A stretch of 64,000 bases of DNA from CAVVXX01 sp052389895 (GTDB taxonomy: Bacteria; Pseudomonadota; Alphaproteobacteria; Micropepsales; Micropepsaceae): positions 1-64,000 of the forward strand of contig JBQTHM010000008.1 of the NCBI GenBank assembly GCA_052389895.1, given 5' to 3'. Made by a program: the position numbers and the translations under genes. Shown here in pieces: positions 49,540 through 58,874 of the stretch (positions are counted from its first letter, which is position 1; every line of letters starts with the position of its first letter). Below the pieces are notes generated by a model. It did no database searches. It was not told the origin of the DNA and saw only the letters and a list, made by a program, of their open reading frames with translations.

Positions 49540-50790
49540 CTAGGGGTGTATCAGAAGGGAAACCCAGAAGCGGTGGTCGTCGAAATCCTGTCCGAGCACG
49601 TTCGAATCACGCTTTTGGAAATCATAACTCAAATTCACGCGCGCGTAGCGGTTAATCAGGTAGTCCCCGCCGGCACCCACCGAGATGTATTCGTCCTCGC
49701 GCACGATCCCGTCGAACGAGCTTTCGAGATATCCGCCATACGCATGAAGAATGACGTTGTACAGCAATTCGTGATCCAGCCCGACGCGCACGCTCTTATC
49801 GTCGCTCGCAGAGGCGCCCGCGAGAGTCGTGTCGTTGATCGTGCGTGACGCGTCGAGACGAATTGTGGTCTTTTGCGTGATGTACCAGTCCAGCCTTGCG
49901 CCAAAATCGAAACCGGAGACGTCGGGCAACGGCGCTTTGTAGTCTTGATTCAAATAGCCCGCGAAGATTTGCCCGCGTACGAGATGGCCCAACATCATCG
50001 CCAATCCGCCATCGACCCGGTAGCCGTGCGAGTCGCGATCGAAACCCGAGCGGTCGAAGGTGAGATCGAAGTCTCGTGTTTCATACGCGCCACTTACGAA
50101 AAGCGAATATCCGGGCGAGAATTCGTAAAAGACCCGGGCATTTCCGGCCGCAATGTTGCGGTCGCGGTCGTCATTGTTCAGGGTGCCGCCGCCGATAAGC
50201 GGCACGGAATGATAATCGAGGGTCGTGAACGTGCCTCCCAAGGAAACGCCCAGCCTGTTGGGCTGATACGTCAGTTGCGCACTCACCGTTGTCGCGTCGA
50301 TCTCGGTCGGCTTCTTGGCAAAGCCCGGAAGGTCGGGGGACGAGCGTTCCTCGTGAACGTTTCGATGGCCCGCGTCGAGCGAAAGCCGTAGCGAGCGGAG
50401 GACGTCGAGTTGGCCGGTACCTTCGACGCCCCAATCGGTCGTGTTCTCGTCCTGCTCGCTGGAATAGAACGTGCTGCGCGACCAGGCGCGAACGTTCAGG
50501 GCGTGCCGTGACCAATTCGAGCGAAGCTCCGCGCGCGGCGCTATGAAGAAATACGTGTCCGAGGTCGCGTCCTCCTGGCGGAAGACGTTGCTGTCGCTTC
50601 CGTAGCCGCCTTCGAGAGTAAGAAACAGGCGAAGCGCGCCAAGAGGCAGGCCTTTGGGGTCATACTCGGGCCGTTCGCGGGCCACGACGTCCTGGCTGGA
50701 AACGGGATTTTCTTGGGCAAGCGCGGCGAACGAATTGGCCGCACAAAGAGTCAACAAACCCGCAATGAGGGACCTGTTTCCCATCCCCAA
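49540..50790 (-). CDS. Outer-membrane beta-barrel protein of the EPS locus
   Basis: 416-aa exported protein (signal peptide ends FAALAQ). Mature part is a 16- to 18-strand type barrel with alternating pattern, GGYGSDSNVFRQ near the start and RYARVNLSYDFQKRDSNVLGQDFDDHRFWVSLLIHP at the end. Matches the BBP2-type barrels (PF10082) seen in EPS clusters, thought to help polymer exit. Confidence 0.8.
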   Translation of the reverse strand: MGMGNRSLIAGLLTLCAANSFAALAQENPVSSQDVVARERPEYDPKGLPLGALRLFLTLEGGYGSDSNVFRQEDATSDTYFFIAPRAELRSNWSRHALNVRAWSRSTFYSSEQDENTTDWGVEGTGQLDVLRSLRLSLDAGHRNVHEERSSPDLPGFAKKPTEIDATTVSAQLTYQPNRLGVSLGGTFTTLDYHSVPLIGGGTLNNDDRDRNIAAGNARVFYEFSPGYSLFVSGAYETRDFDLTFDRSGFDRDSHGYRVDGGLAMMLGHLVRGQIFAGYLNQDYKAPLPDVSGFDFGARLDWYITQKTTIRLDASRTINDTTLAGASASDDKSVRVGLDHELLYNVILHAYGGYLESSFDGIVREDEYISVGAGGDYLINRYARVNLSYDFQKRDSNVLGQDFDDHRFWVSLLIHP

Positions 50791-50839
50791 TCTCCCCCCA
50801 ACACGATGCCCGGCTTGGGACCGGGCAGATTGCCGACGC

Positions 50840-51484
50840 CTACGTACAGGACGGATTCGGGCAAGGCGGAGCCCCGCCGCCCACTTGAGGGCTCGACGTG
50901 CCCGTCGTTGTACCGATAGCTCCGCCGGTCGTGCTCGTGGCTACCGGCGGCGCAAGTGCCGCATCTGCGACGGCTTGCGGCCCCTCATAGTATGCGACGG
51001 CGGCTGCGAACTGCTGCGCCATTGTGGCGGTACCCTCGTTGGCAACCGTCTGTCCGATGGCGATGGCGGCGTCCAGATTGGTGGCGGCCAGCATCGAAGC
51101 GGCGCGGCCGAGCGCCCACGCGATCGTGGACTCGGGGACACCTTTTTCCTGCAAGAGCGCAACGGCGATAGACGTAATCTCGCCCGCATACTGCCCGCCG
51201 AGGATTGCGACTTGCTGCATCACAACAGTTGCGACTGCGGCGGCAAGCGCTTCCTGTTTGGCGGCGTCAGACGAGTAGCTTTGCGCGCTAGCTGAGTCGA
51301 CAGCGCTTGCGAGCACTTCTTCCACCATCTGCGTTTGCGCCACCGACAATGTCGCGGTCTGCGCCACGGATGGGCTGAGCGTCGCCGCCGCAATACTGAT
51401 GACGCCGATTGCCGCAAGCGCCAATCCCCAGATCAGCGCGCGGAAATCGGAACTGACTGTCTTCCAATTACGAGTCGCACTCAT
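50840..51484 (-). CDS. Exported Ala-rich helical protein, EPS locus
   Basis: 214-aa protein with an N-terminal membrane anchor or signal, an Ala/Gln-rich helical middle and a Gly/Thr/Ser/Pro-rich C-terminus ending PPCPNPSCT with two cysteines. No family recognised. Sits between the barrel and Wza genes. ATG 51484 preferred to 51505. Confidence 0.6.
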   Translation of the reverse strand: MSATRNWKTVSSDFRALIWGLALAAIGVISIAAATLSPSVAQTATLSVAQTQMVEEVLASAVDSASAQSYSSDAAKQEALAAAVATVVMQQVAILGGQYAGEITSIAVALLQEKGVPESTIAWALGRAASMLAATNLDAAIAIGQTVANEGTATMAQQFAAAVAYYEGPQAVADAALAPPVATSTTGGAIGTTTGTSSPQVGGGAPPCPNPSCT

Positions 51485-51685
51485 TTCCAGCTCCCAATTT
51501 ACCATATGAACTCTAGCAGACAGGCTTAAAAATCAGGTAAGGGCGCCCCCAGGCGCCGCTCAACGCACATTCCAGCGTTATGTGCTGATTCTGCAATGGT
51601 ATTAGGCGGGCCGTGTCTCAATTTTGGCGTGTGCATTGCCGCGGGAATTCGCCTTAGACGGAAGGCCTAAGGCATTGAAAATCAA

Positions 51686-52279
51686 CTAAAAGAACCGCTC
51701 GACGACGCGAATAATGTCTCCCGGATAGACCTTCGTCGTCTCGTCGGCGGGCACGGATTGTTCGCGCGAATCACCGTACCGGCGCAGGTGGACGGAGCTT
51801 TCGTTTGCCCGATAGGTGTACCCGCCCGCCAGGGCCACGGCATTCAGGACGCTCATGCCGTTCACGTATGGATACTCGCCCGGCTTGTTCACCTCGCCGA
51901 TGATGTAGAACGGCCGGTAGTTCATGACTTCCAGACTGACGCGTGGAATCTTCAGGTAGCCGTCCTTGAGCTTCTCCTCGACGTCGCGTTCGAGTTCATA
52001 AACGGTGCGGTTCGCCGCCTGGACCTGACCGATAAGGGGCAGGCGAATGAATCCGCTGCCGTCAACCACGAATTCGCCGCTTAGGTCTTCTTCGCCGAAG
52101 ACGATCACGCGCAGCTTGTCGCCCGTGCCGAGCCGGTACACGATGGCGTCCGAATCGGATTGCGCGAGTGCCGGCAGGAATGTGAGCGCGAGGAAAAACG
52201 AAATCAGCGCACAGACCACGAATCCGTGAACAGATGACCCTGCCGGACGTGCGATTTCGCTAAGCACCGCGCGCGCCAA
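51686..52279 (-). CDS. Wza-type polysaccharide export protein
   Basis: 197-aa periplasmic/outer-membrane protein. After a signal peptide comes the poly-export domain YRLGTGDKLRVIVFGEEDLSGEFVVDGSGFIRLPLIGQVQAA and a SLBB domain (FYIIGEVNKPGEYPYVNGMSVLNAVALAGGYT). Short form without the C-terminal amphipathic helix of Wza. Works with the Wzc protein. No lipobox is seen. Confidence 0.9.
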   Translation of the reverse strand: MARAVLSEIARPAGSSVHGFVVCALISFFLALTFLPALAQSDSDAIVYRLGTGDKLRVIVFGEEDLSGEFVVDGSGFIRLPLIGQVQAANRTVYELERDVEEKLKDGYLKIPRVSLEVMNYRPFYIIGEVNKPGEYPYVNGMSVLNAVALAGGYTYRANESSVHLRRYGDSREQSVPADETTKVYPGDIIRVVERFF

Positions 52280-52313
52280 TGATTCGTTGTCCGTTACGTG
52301 CTTCTAGCACGAG

Positions 52314-53111
52314 CTAGGTCGCGAAAAAACGGCAATCTTGTCCCTGCAAGACGGCGACCGAAAGTCGTCCCGTGGCATAGGCCCCGGTGTCGATCCCGAT
52401 TCGGTTTTTGCGCCGCACGGGTTGCAGCGCGGGTTCGTGACCATGCACTACGACCTTGCCGAAATCGTCATCGGCGGACAGGAAAGGCTCGCGAATCCAC
52501 ATCAGGTCGTTCAGTTCCTGGTGTTCGAGTGCCACGCCGGGGCGTACGCCGGCATGCGTGAAAAAATAATCCCCGATCGTCACAGAAGGAGAAAGGGAGC
52601 GGAAAAAATTGCGGTGGTGCTCCGAAAGCGCGTTGGCGAAGTCGCGATGCGATTTCCAAAGAGCGGCTTCGGTTTCGAAACGGGGTGGGGAAACGCCATA
52701 GCTTAAAAGCGTTTCCGTGCCGCCGTATTTGCGCCACACGGAGTAGAAGGCGGCGTCATTAAGAAAATCGATCAGGGCTTGGTCGTGATTGCCGCGCACG
52801 AAGTGGCATGCAAAGCCCGGGATCGGGCGGATAAGCCTTTCCACCACGCCTTTCGAATCCGGACCGCGGTCGATGTAATCGCCCAGAAATACGAGATGTG
52901 CCTGGCCGCCGAACCCATGCGTGTCGTGCGCGATCATTTCCAGAAGCCGCTCCAGCAGGCCGGAACAGCCGTGAATGTCGCCCACGGCGTAAACACGCGT
53001 TTCTGGCGGCACTGCGGGCGGCCGCCTGCTTGCGGTAAAGGCGCGCATAAATGGCGCGACGACGCTCGCTTGCGTTTGCGCCGCAGCCACTGCCGTCAGT
53101 CTTCGGATCAT
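52314..53111 (-). CDS. Calcineurin-like metallophosphoesterase
   Basis: 265-aa phosphoesterase with the metal-ligand motifs GDIHG (47-51), GDYIDRGPDSKG, GNHDQ and HGHEP, as in PrpA/ApaH-type Ser/Thr phosphatases. Could reverse phosphorylation in EPS control, but this is inferred only from position. Lies 34 bp upstream of the Wza gene. Confidence 0.88.
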   Translation of the reverse strand: MIRRLTAVAAAQTQASVVAPFMRAFTASRRPPAVPPETRVYAVGDIHGCSGLLERLLEMIAHDTHGFGGQAHLVFLGDYIDRGPDSKGVVERLIRPIPGFACHFVRGNHDQALIDFLNDAAFYSVWRKYGGTETLLSYGVSPPRFETEAALWKSHRDFANALSEHHRNFFRSLSPSVTIGDYFFTHAGVRPGVALEHQELNDLMWIREPFLSADDDFGKVVVHGHEPALQPVRRKNRIGIDTGAYATGRLSVAVLQGQDCRFFAT

Positions 53112-53237
53112 CCCGCTCCCCTTCGGCCACGGCGCTTCATTTCCTCGCCGCTAACCATCCGCTGGATTTGTTTCCAAAGTCTTTCGGACATAGGGAGCTG
53201 AATTGCCGCGGCGATCATTCCTTTAACATACCACGCG

Positions 53238-53999
53238 CTAGGGCTTGGGGGTAAAAGATGATTCTCCGCCCTGGCCCGCCGTATCTGCCGCTGCCGCAGG
53301 ATTTGGACTCGGCTCTGCCCTCGTTGGCAGAGCTTGGAGTTCCTCCGGAATTGTCGGAAGCGGCGGCAGAGATAGCCGCTCAGTCTGATGTAATCGGAGT
53401 AGAGCGGCATGTTCTTGAGCTTGTTGTGCGACTTTTAGCTTTTCATCTGCGGCGCGAAGCGGGCGAAGAAGATCAGACGCCCAAAAGACGCACGCTATGA
53501 CGCAGCAAACGTCAACTAGCTCGGTGCGCACGGCAACAAGTCTATCGTATAGAGCATTAAGGGCTTCAACAGTGAGCAGCACATGATAGTGCGTGCCCTG
53601 TTTTCTCACAAACTCGCCAAGGCCGCTCGGCGCATCCAGGATGCGGGCATGGATAACCGCGTCTCTATAGGTTTTGCATTCTTTGAAAGCCGCAAACGCG
53701 TTTTCGATGAGAGCGTAAGTAGCAGCATCAATTTCGCAGTCTCTTGCGACCAGCTTCTTAATGATCGCGATCAATCCGTCTACGCCATTTATTCGCGTCG
53801 AAACTTCAAACCACAGACCCGCTTCGATTTGCAGGCCCAAACCAAAGCACAGATCAATGAGAAATTCAGCTTCGTTGTAAGCCATGGTGACTTCACCAAT
53901 GCCCCTAAGCTGCTCCGGAGTAAGGTTCTTCCGGACATCGCCAGAGCGTTTGCCTCTCGGACCGCCTAGCTCTACTTTCTTTCTCATGGGTGCACCCAA
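53238..53999 (-). CDS. Conserved hypothetical protein, accessory
   Basis: 253-aa protein. Helical N-terminal two-thirds with ECKTYRDAVIHARILDAPSG, reminiscent of RiboL-PSP-HEPN/abortive-type helical proteins but not clear enough to name. C-terminus is Pro/Ala-rich. Start uncertain: TTG 53999 or ATG 53987. Beside the IS1595-type element, so likely acquired. Confidence 0.55.
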   Translation of the reverse strand: MGAPMRKKVELGGPRGKRSGDVRKNLTPEQLRGIGEVTMAYNEAEFLIDLCFGLGLQIEAGLWFEVSTRINGVDGLIAIIKKLVARDCEIDAATYALIENAFAAFKECKTYRDAVIHARILDAPSGLGEFVRKQGTHYHVLLTVEALNALYDRLVAVRTELVDVCCVIACVFWASDLLRPLRAADEKLKVAQQAQEHAALLRLHQTERLSLPPLPTIPEELQALPTRAEPSPNPAAAADTAGQGGESSFTPKP

Positions 54000-54162
54000 T
54001 ATTCCGAAGTCGGACGATCAGTTAAGCGAGCGGGAAACGGCGAAGCGTCGGGACGAAGCCCTGCATCGCGCCTTAAATACTCCGCCGAATCCACACGCCC
54101 CGCCAATACGAAAGAAGCTTCGCAAGGCTATTCGCAGTCGAGCAAAGCCAAAATCAGCCTGA
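53986..54162 (+). CDS. Small charged conserved protein
   Basis: 58-aa protein: PKSDDQLSERETAKRRDEALHRALNTPPNPHAPP with a basic C-terminus. This pattern is a common small protein of rhizobia and relatives, often antitoxin-like in context. Its ATG overlaps the start of the divergent gene at 53987. No ribosome-binding site visible. Confidence 0.55.
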   Translation: MGAPNIPKSDDQLSERETAKRRDEALHRALNTPPNPHAPPIRKKLRKAIRSRAKPKSA

Positions 54163-54194
54163 TCTTAGCTAGCCCGAGCCGATACTTCCGGCTC

Positions 54195-55106
54195 TCAGGC
54201 TTGGCGAGGTTGTTGATAGGTCAGCCGCTTGCCCTCCGCGCCTTTGATAGCGCGGCTGGCGCGCATAGCGTCGTTCACACCCGCGGCTTCGCGGTTGCTG
54301 TAGCGGAAGCTGAACTCCGACAGATACCTGTTCAAATGCTGTTCGGAGACGTGCTGATAAACGCCATAAACCCCACGTTTCAGGATCGAAAAGAAGCCTT
54401 CTACTGTATTGGTGTGCGCATCGCCGCGTACATATTCGCCGGACTGATGCTTCACCGTTTCATACGAAGCGAAGTTCCAGCCAATATGCGTGTAGATCGG
54501 TGCTTCATCCGTCCTGAACTGCGCCTTGCGCGAGACGTGGTTTTCAAGAACCGTGCGGAGCGTCGAGGCTGTAATGCTCGGAACATGAAAGGCGCGGGCT
54601 TCGCCTTCGCGCTCAACGAGCGCGAAAACAACCTGCTTGTGGCCCGTTCCCTTGGCCTTTTTCATTCCCGGTTTGCGGCCGATATACGCCTCGTCCGCTT
54701 CTACAGTCTGTCCTTCGCCACCAAGCGGCGCGGTGCTGCTCGGCGTCATGGCCTCTCTAATGCGGTGCGCCATAAACCAAGCTGTCTTGTAGGTGACGCC
54801 CAAGGTGCGATGGAGCTGGTGAGCGGAGATGCCTTTCTTGCTCGATGCCATCAGGTGAAAGCCGAGAACCCATTTGTTGAGCGGAATATGAGAACGCTCC
54901 ATTACGGTTCCTACGGTCACGCTAAACGGCTCGCGGCACGAATTGCATTTGAACATACCCGCCCTATGCGACTTGCCCTTGAGCAACGTCGCCTGATTGA
55001 CCGTTCCGCAGTGCGGGCAAACAGGACCATCCGGCCAGCGGATAGCCTCAAGGTGTTCGCGGGCCTTATCGGCGTTGGTGAAAATCGGAAGTGTGAGGTT
55101 TGTCAT
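54195..55106 (-). CDS. IS1595-family (ISXO2-like) transposase
   Basis: 303-aa transposase. N-terminal zinc ribbon CPHCGTVN...FKCNSCREPFSV, helix-turn-helix, then DDE domain ISXO2: VEADEAYIGRKPGMKK, VFALVEREGEARAFHVPSI, FRTDEAPIYTHIGWNF and GDAHTNTVEGFFSILKRGVYGVYQHV. Full length and apparently intact. I could not find convincing terminal inverted repeats. Confidence 0.92.
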   Translation of the reverse strand: MTNLTLPIFTNADKAREHLEAIRWPDGPVCPHCGTVNQATLLKGKSHRAGMFKCNSCREPFSVTVGTVMERSHIPLNKWVLGFHLMASSKKGISAHQLHRTLGVTYKTAWFMAHRIREAMTPSSTAPLGGEGQTVEADEAYIGRKPGMKKAKGTGHKQVVFALVEREGEARAFHVPSITASTLRTVLENHVSRKAQFRTDEAPIYTHIGWNFASYETVKHQSGEYVRGDAHTNTVEGFFSILKRGVYGVYQHVSEQHLNRYLSEFSFRYSNREAAGVNDAMRASRAIKGAEGKRLTYQQPRQA

Positions 55107-55117
55107 GGCTAGTCTCT

Positions 55118-55537
55118 CTAGTGAAGGCCGGTATCTGATCCGCTTTCTACCTGGCGCATCGCGGTCTCTAGACGTTGATTGGTGTCGCGGGCTATTCCCT
55201 TGGTCATGGTGATCTGAAAAACCACTGTCGGGATTGGGGTCTCAAACCGAAGAACTATCTCGCCTGATTGCCGATGAAACCCCGAGTTCACTTTCGTTGC
55301 CTTGTGCGCTACCACTGCCTCGAACTGCTGACCCGGCAACAGTTCGCGGTTCTTATGTGCGATTCGCCCAAAAAGGATTAGGGAATCCAGCATCATGGGA
55401 AGCGCGGAGTGGTCGCAGTGGAACGGCTCCTCTGTCCCGTCTGCGAACTTTAGGTCGAAGTGGATCGCTAGGCCGCTATCAATTGAGCCGCCTCCGGCGA
55501 TGGCTTGCACCTTTCTTCCGTCCTCTTTCGTGGGCAT
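55118..55537 (-). CDS. Hypothetical protein co-transcribed with the IS1595-type transposase
   Basis: 139-aa soluble protein with beta-strand-like segments (GLAIHFDLKFADGTEEPFHC, GEIVLRFETPIPTVVFQITM). Not recognised. GGAGG 7 nt before the ATG and a near-consensus promoter just upstream show it is a real gene. Its stop is 12 bp from the transposase start. Confidence 0.65.
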   Translation of the reverse strand: MPTKEDGRKVQAIAGGGSIDSGLAIHFDLKFADGTEEPFHCDHSALPMMLDSLILFGRIAHKNRELLPGQQFEAVVAHKATKVNSGFHRQSGEIVLRFETPIPTVVFQITMTKGIARDTNQRLETAMRQVESGSDTGLH

Positions 55538-55558
55538 TTCGGGCCTCCAATACCGGCA

Positions 55559-55587
55559 ATACTACAGGTAGCTAGATGGTATGTCAA
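55559..55587 (-). promoter_or_regulatory. Near-consensus sigma-70 promoter
   Basis: Minus strand TTGACA (55587-55582), 17-bp spacer, TAGTAT (55564-55559). Start near 55552, 15 nt before the 139-aa gene. Confidence 0.6.
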
Positions 55588-55690
55588 GTATATAATCGCC
55601 ATTGCCGCCAATAGAGAACAGAGAGAGCACGGCCGGCAGTTGCATCAATGCCCCGGTGTCTCACCTGGGTCCGGTAACGAATTGCAAACC

Positions 55691-57340
55691 ATGTCAATGC
55701 GACCGTATGGCCGCGTTTCCGGATGGCGGAGTGACGCCTTGCAGCACGACCTTGGCAAAAGAATACCGGCGCGCGTGATACCGATCGGCGAACCTCAGGA
55801 AGCCTTGGCCGTGCATGGCTTACCCGAGGCGACGCGCGAGACTTGCATCGGCACGCAGGTTTGTTACGGATCGCCGCGCACAGTTGGCGTAAATGCGTAC
55901 ACTGATCCCGCGGTTGGGTTCGGGACTTCGCTTTCGTCTCCTCGCGCAGCCCCACACCAGTTTCGTTCCATAGCCCATTTCGCTATCGCGGGCGCAGATG
56001 TGGCCGCAATGAGCGCGGCCTTTTTGCTTTCGTACTTCGCCACCGCGGCCGCGAATCTGTTCGTGCTGTCCCGCGATTTCCACGCGGCACTTTCGATGGG
56101 TCGTTTCTGGCAGTTCTCGATTGTCGTTGCGGCTACGCTTCTTGCCCTCTATGCGCGCGGCCACTACCGACGGCGTCTGCCGTTCTGGCAGGAGGCGCGC
56201 GACATAACCGTCGTGCTTGCGCTGGCGATGCTGTTTGACGGCGCGCTGCAATTTGCGCTCAAGCAGGGCCTTTCCCGCCTCTGGCTGGCGCAGTCCTGGC
56301 TCTACGCGGTTCCGATAATCCTCGCCGCGCGGCCTGTCACAAAGCGGTTGCTTCTGTGCGCAGGGCTGTGGCAGCTGCCGACATTGCTCGTGGGTTCGGA
56401 CGCTCAGACCCGGCAGGCCAGCTCGCTCATGAACCAGGAGAAGACACTCGGATACGAATTCGTTCGCACGATCGATCCCCATTCAATCCGCAGCCAGCCG
56501 GGATTCTGGCAGGCTCAATGCCACGAGAGCGGGGCGCAGTTCGTAATGCTTGCTCTTTCGGGCCGTGAACTGGAGCAAAACTCCGAAAGCCTTGTCGAGC
56601 TGGCGCGCGAAAATATACCCCATGCCGTTATTCCTCCGTTGTATGGCCTGCCGATTGCCGGCGTCAGCGCGCAGTATTTTTTCAGTCACGATCTGATGTT
56701 GCTGATCGGCAGGGAAGGGTTGCGGCAACCCATGAACCGCGTTCTCAAATCTTTGCTCGACTTTGGGGTAAGCGGATTGGCGCTTGTCTTGCTGGCGCCG
56801 CTGTTTGCTGTTCTGGCATTCTTGGTTGGACGCGATGGGGGCCCGGTGTTTTACCGGCATAGGCGCATCGGCAAGGACGGAAGGGAATTCGACTGCCTCA
56901 AGTTCCGGACCATGGCCCCCAATGCGGATACCCTGCTGCGCGAGGTATTGGCGTGCAATCCCGTAGCCGCCCAAGAATGGCACGAGAGCTTCAAACTGAA
57001 GGACGATCCGCGTGTCACGCAAATCGGGCGTTTCTTGCGCGCGTCAAGCCTCGATGAGTTGCCGCAACTGTTCAATGTTTTGCGCGGCGAAATGAGCCTG
57101 GTCGGTCCGCGCCCGATCGTGGCGCCGGAAGCCGCGCGTTACGGGCGTGATATCGCCTATTACTATTCCCTTCGCCCGGGCGTGACGGGACTTTGGCAGG
57201 CCAGCGGCCGCAGCGACCTTTCCTACGGCGAACGCGTCCGGCTCGACGCTTGGTATGTGCGCAACTGGTCGCTTTGGCACGACATTGCCATTCTGGCGAA
57301 GACGGCCGGTGTCGTGATGAAGCGCGCCGGCGCGTACTAG
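55691..57340 (+). CDS. Polyprenyl glycosylphosphotransferase initiating EPS synthesis (WbaP type)
   Basis: 549-aa membrane enzyme. Four to five N-terminal helices, a CoA-binding-like middle region, a transmembrane segment (about 357-380) and the C-terminal bacterial sugar transferase domain: GPVFYRHRRIGKDGREFDCLKFRTMAPNAD, SLDELPQLFNVLRGEMSLVGPRP and YYSLRPGVTGLWQASGRSDLSY. Transfers sugar-1-phosphate to undecaprenyl phosphate. Start at ATG 55691 is tentative. A TATAAT lies at 55591. Confidence 0.88.
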   Translation: MSMRPYGRVSGWRSDALQHDLGKRIPARVIPIGEPQEALAVHGLPEATRETCIGTQVCYGSPRTVGVNAYTDPAVGFGTSLSSPRAAPHQFRSIAHFAIAGADVAAMSAAFLLSYFATAAANLFVLSRDFHAALSMGRFWQFSIVVAATLLALYARGHYRRRLPFWQEARDITVVLALAMLFDGALQFALKQGLSRLWLAQSWLYAVPIILAARPVTKRLLLCAGLWQLPTLLVGSDAQTRQASSLMNQEKTLGYEFVRTIDPHSIRSQPGFWQAQCHESGAQFVMLALSGRELEQNSESLVELARENIPHAVIPPLYGLPIAGVSAQYFFSHDLMLLIGREGLRQPMNRVLKSLLDFGVSGLALVLLAPLFAVLAFLVGRDGGPVFYRHRRIGKDGREFDCLKFRTMAPNADTLLREVLACNPVAAQEWHESFKLKDDPRVTQIGRFLRASSLDELPQLFNVLRGEMSLVGPRPIVAPEAARYGRDIAYYYSLRPGVTGLWQASGRSDLSYGERVRLDAWYVRNWSLWHDIAILAKTAGVVMKRAGAY

Positions 57341-57762
57341 GAACCGGCGATGCGGATCGCGCATGTCGTAACCCGGTTGCTGAGGGCGGGATCCGAGGAA
57401 AACACGCTTCTCACCTGCCGCGCACAGGCGGCCGCCGGGCACGACGTTTTTCTCATTCACGGACGCGCATTCGATCCGGGCACTTATGCCGCCGAAACGG
57501 ACAGACTGCGCTTCGTCGAGGTGGAAAGCCTCGTGCACGCGGTCTCACCGTTTCACGATTGCCGCGCCCTGATCGATCTTCGCAACATCTTCCGCCGGTT
57601 GAAGCCGCAGATAGTCCATACGCATCAGAGCAAGGCCGGCGTCATAGGCAGGTTCGCGGCCAGGCTGGCCGGCGTACCTTGCGTTGTTCATGGAATTTGA
57701 CCTGCTCCCCGGAAATGCCCCCGTTTAGAGGTTAGAGTCCGTTCCACTGAAGGAGACGGACC

Positions 57763-58029
57763 ATGAGGCGTAGCCGGTACAGCGAAGAGCAGATCATCGG
57801 AATCTTGAAGGAACACCAAGCAGGGCTGTCGGCGCACGACCTGTGCCGTAAACACGGGATCAGCGACGCCACATTCTACAAGTGGCGGTCGAAATACGGC
57901 GGCATGGAGATCTCGGACGCAAGGAAGCTGAGGGCTCTGGAGGAGGAGAACCGCAAGCTGAAGAAGCTGCTGGCGGAATCCGTGCTGGATACGGCCACAC
58001 TCAAGGAGATGCTCGGAAAAAACTTCTGA
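57763..58029 (+). CDS. IS3 family transposase OrfA
   Basis: 88-aa helix-turn-helix protein ([42 protein letters not shown]) with a C-terminal leucine zipper-like region ([17 protein letters not shown]). The slippery heptamer A-AAA-AAC at 58017-58023 just before its stop permits -1 frameshifting into orfB. Confidence 0.93.
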   Translation: MRRSRYSEEQIIGILKEHQAGLSAHDLCRKHGISDATFYKWRSKYGGMEISDARKLRALEEENRKLKKLLAESVLDTATLKEMLGKNF

Positions 58030-58874
58030 CGCCCAGGGCACGGAGAACAGCGGTGAGCTGGGCGATCAGAGACAAGGGCTACTCGCAGCGCCATGCCTGC
58101 CAGATGATCGGCATGGCGCCCAAAGCCTATCGCTATACCGCGAGGCGGCCGGACGATGCACAGCTGCGCCAACGCCTCAGAGACCTAGCTTTGGAACGCA
58201 GGCGGTTCGGCTACCGGCGGCTGCACATCCTGCTGAGGCGGGAAGGCATCGTGCTCAACCACAAGAAGCTCTACCGCCTCTATCGCGAGGAACGGCTGAT
58301 GGTGAGGAAACGCAGCGGCCGCAAGCGGGCACTGGGAACACGAGCACCGATGGCGATCCCACAGGGACCGAACCAACGCTGGTCGCTCGACTTCGTGTCG
58401 GATGCGCTGGCCTGCAGCCGCCGGTTCCGCATCCTGGCGGTAGTCGATGACTTCAGCCGGGAATGCCTGGCGCTCGTCGTGGACAACTCGCTCTCAGGCG
58501 TCCGTGTCGCGCGTGAGCTTGATCGGATCATTGAGATGCGCGAGGTGCCTCACATGATCGTCAGTGATAACGGCACCGAGCTGACCTCGCATGCCATGCT
58601 CGGCTGGCAACAGAAGCACAATATCGAATGGCACTACATCGCGCCTGGCAGGCCTACCCAGAACGGCTTCGTCGAGTCTTTCAACGGCCGGCTGCGCGAC
58701 GAATGCCTCAACGAACATCTGTTCGCGAGCCTGAATGAAGCCCGCAGCATCATCGAAACATGGAGGATCGACTACAACACCAAACGACCGCACACGAGCC
58801 TTGAGGGGCTCACACCGAAGGAGTTTGCAGCCAGCCCCTTTGAGGGGCATAACCAGAACAGACTCTCCTTATAA
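58023..58874 (+). CDS. IS3 family transposase OrfB (DDE integrase)
   Basis: Catalytic domain read in the -1 frame after the A-AAA-AAC slip. HTH_21-like [22 protein letters not shown] start, then the DD(35)E integrase core: Asp in [11 protein letters not shown], Asp in [13 protein letters not shown], Glu in [17 protein letters not shown]. Frame is intact to 58874. The frame is open back to 57882 but that overlaps orfA. Confidence 0.92.
   Translation, partial: LLTPRARRTAVSWAIRDKGYSQRHACQMIGMAPKAYRYTARRPDDAQLRQRLRDLALERRRFGYRRLHILLRREGIVLNHKKLYRLYREERLMVRKRSGRKRALGTRAPMAIPQGPNQRWSLDFVSDALACSRRFRILAVVDDFSRECLALVVDNSLSGVRVARELDRIIEMREVPHMIVSDNGTELTSHAMLGWQQKHNIEWHYIAPGRPTQNGFVESFNGRLRDECLNEHLFASLNEARSIIETWRIDYNTKRPHTSLEGLTPKEFAASPFEGHNQNRLSL

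Larger units (their letters stand above)
54195..55587 (-). mobile_element. IS1595-type insertion region
   Basis: Transposase gene plus the 139-aa gene directly upstream in the same transcript. Ends not defined. An inverted repeat GAGCCG/CGGCTC lies at 54174-54192 just past the transposase stop. Confidence 0.5.

Noticed and set aside
54174..54192. GAGCCG/CGGCTC hairpin after the IS1595-type transposase as terminator or element end
   Set aside because: No T-run follows and no matching repeat was found at the other side, so neither role could be supported.
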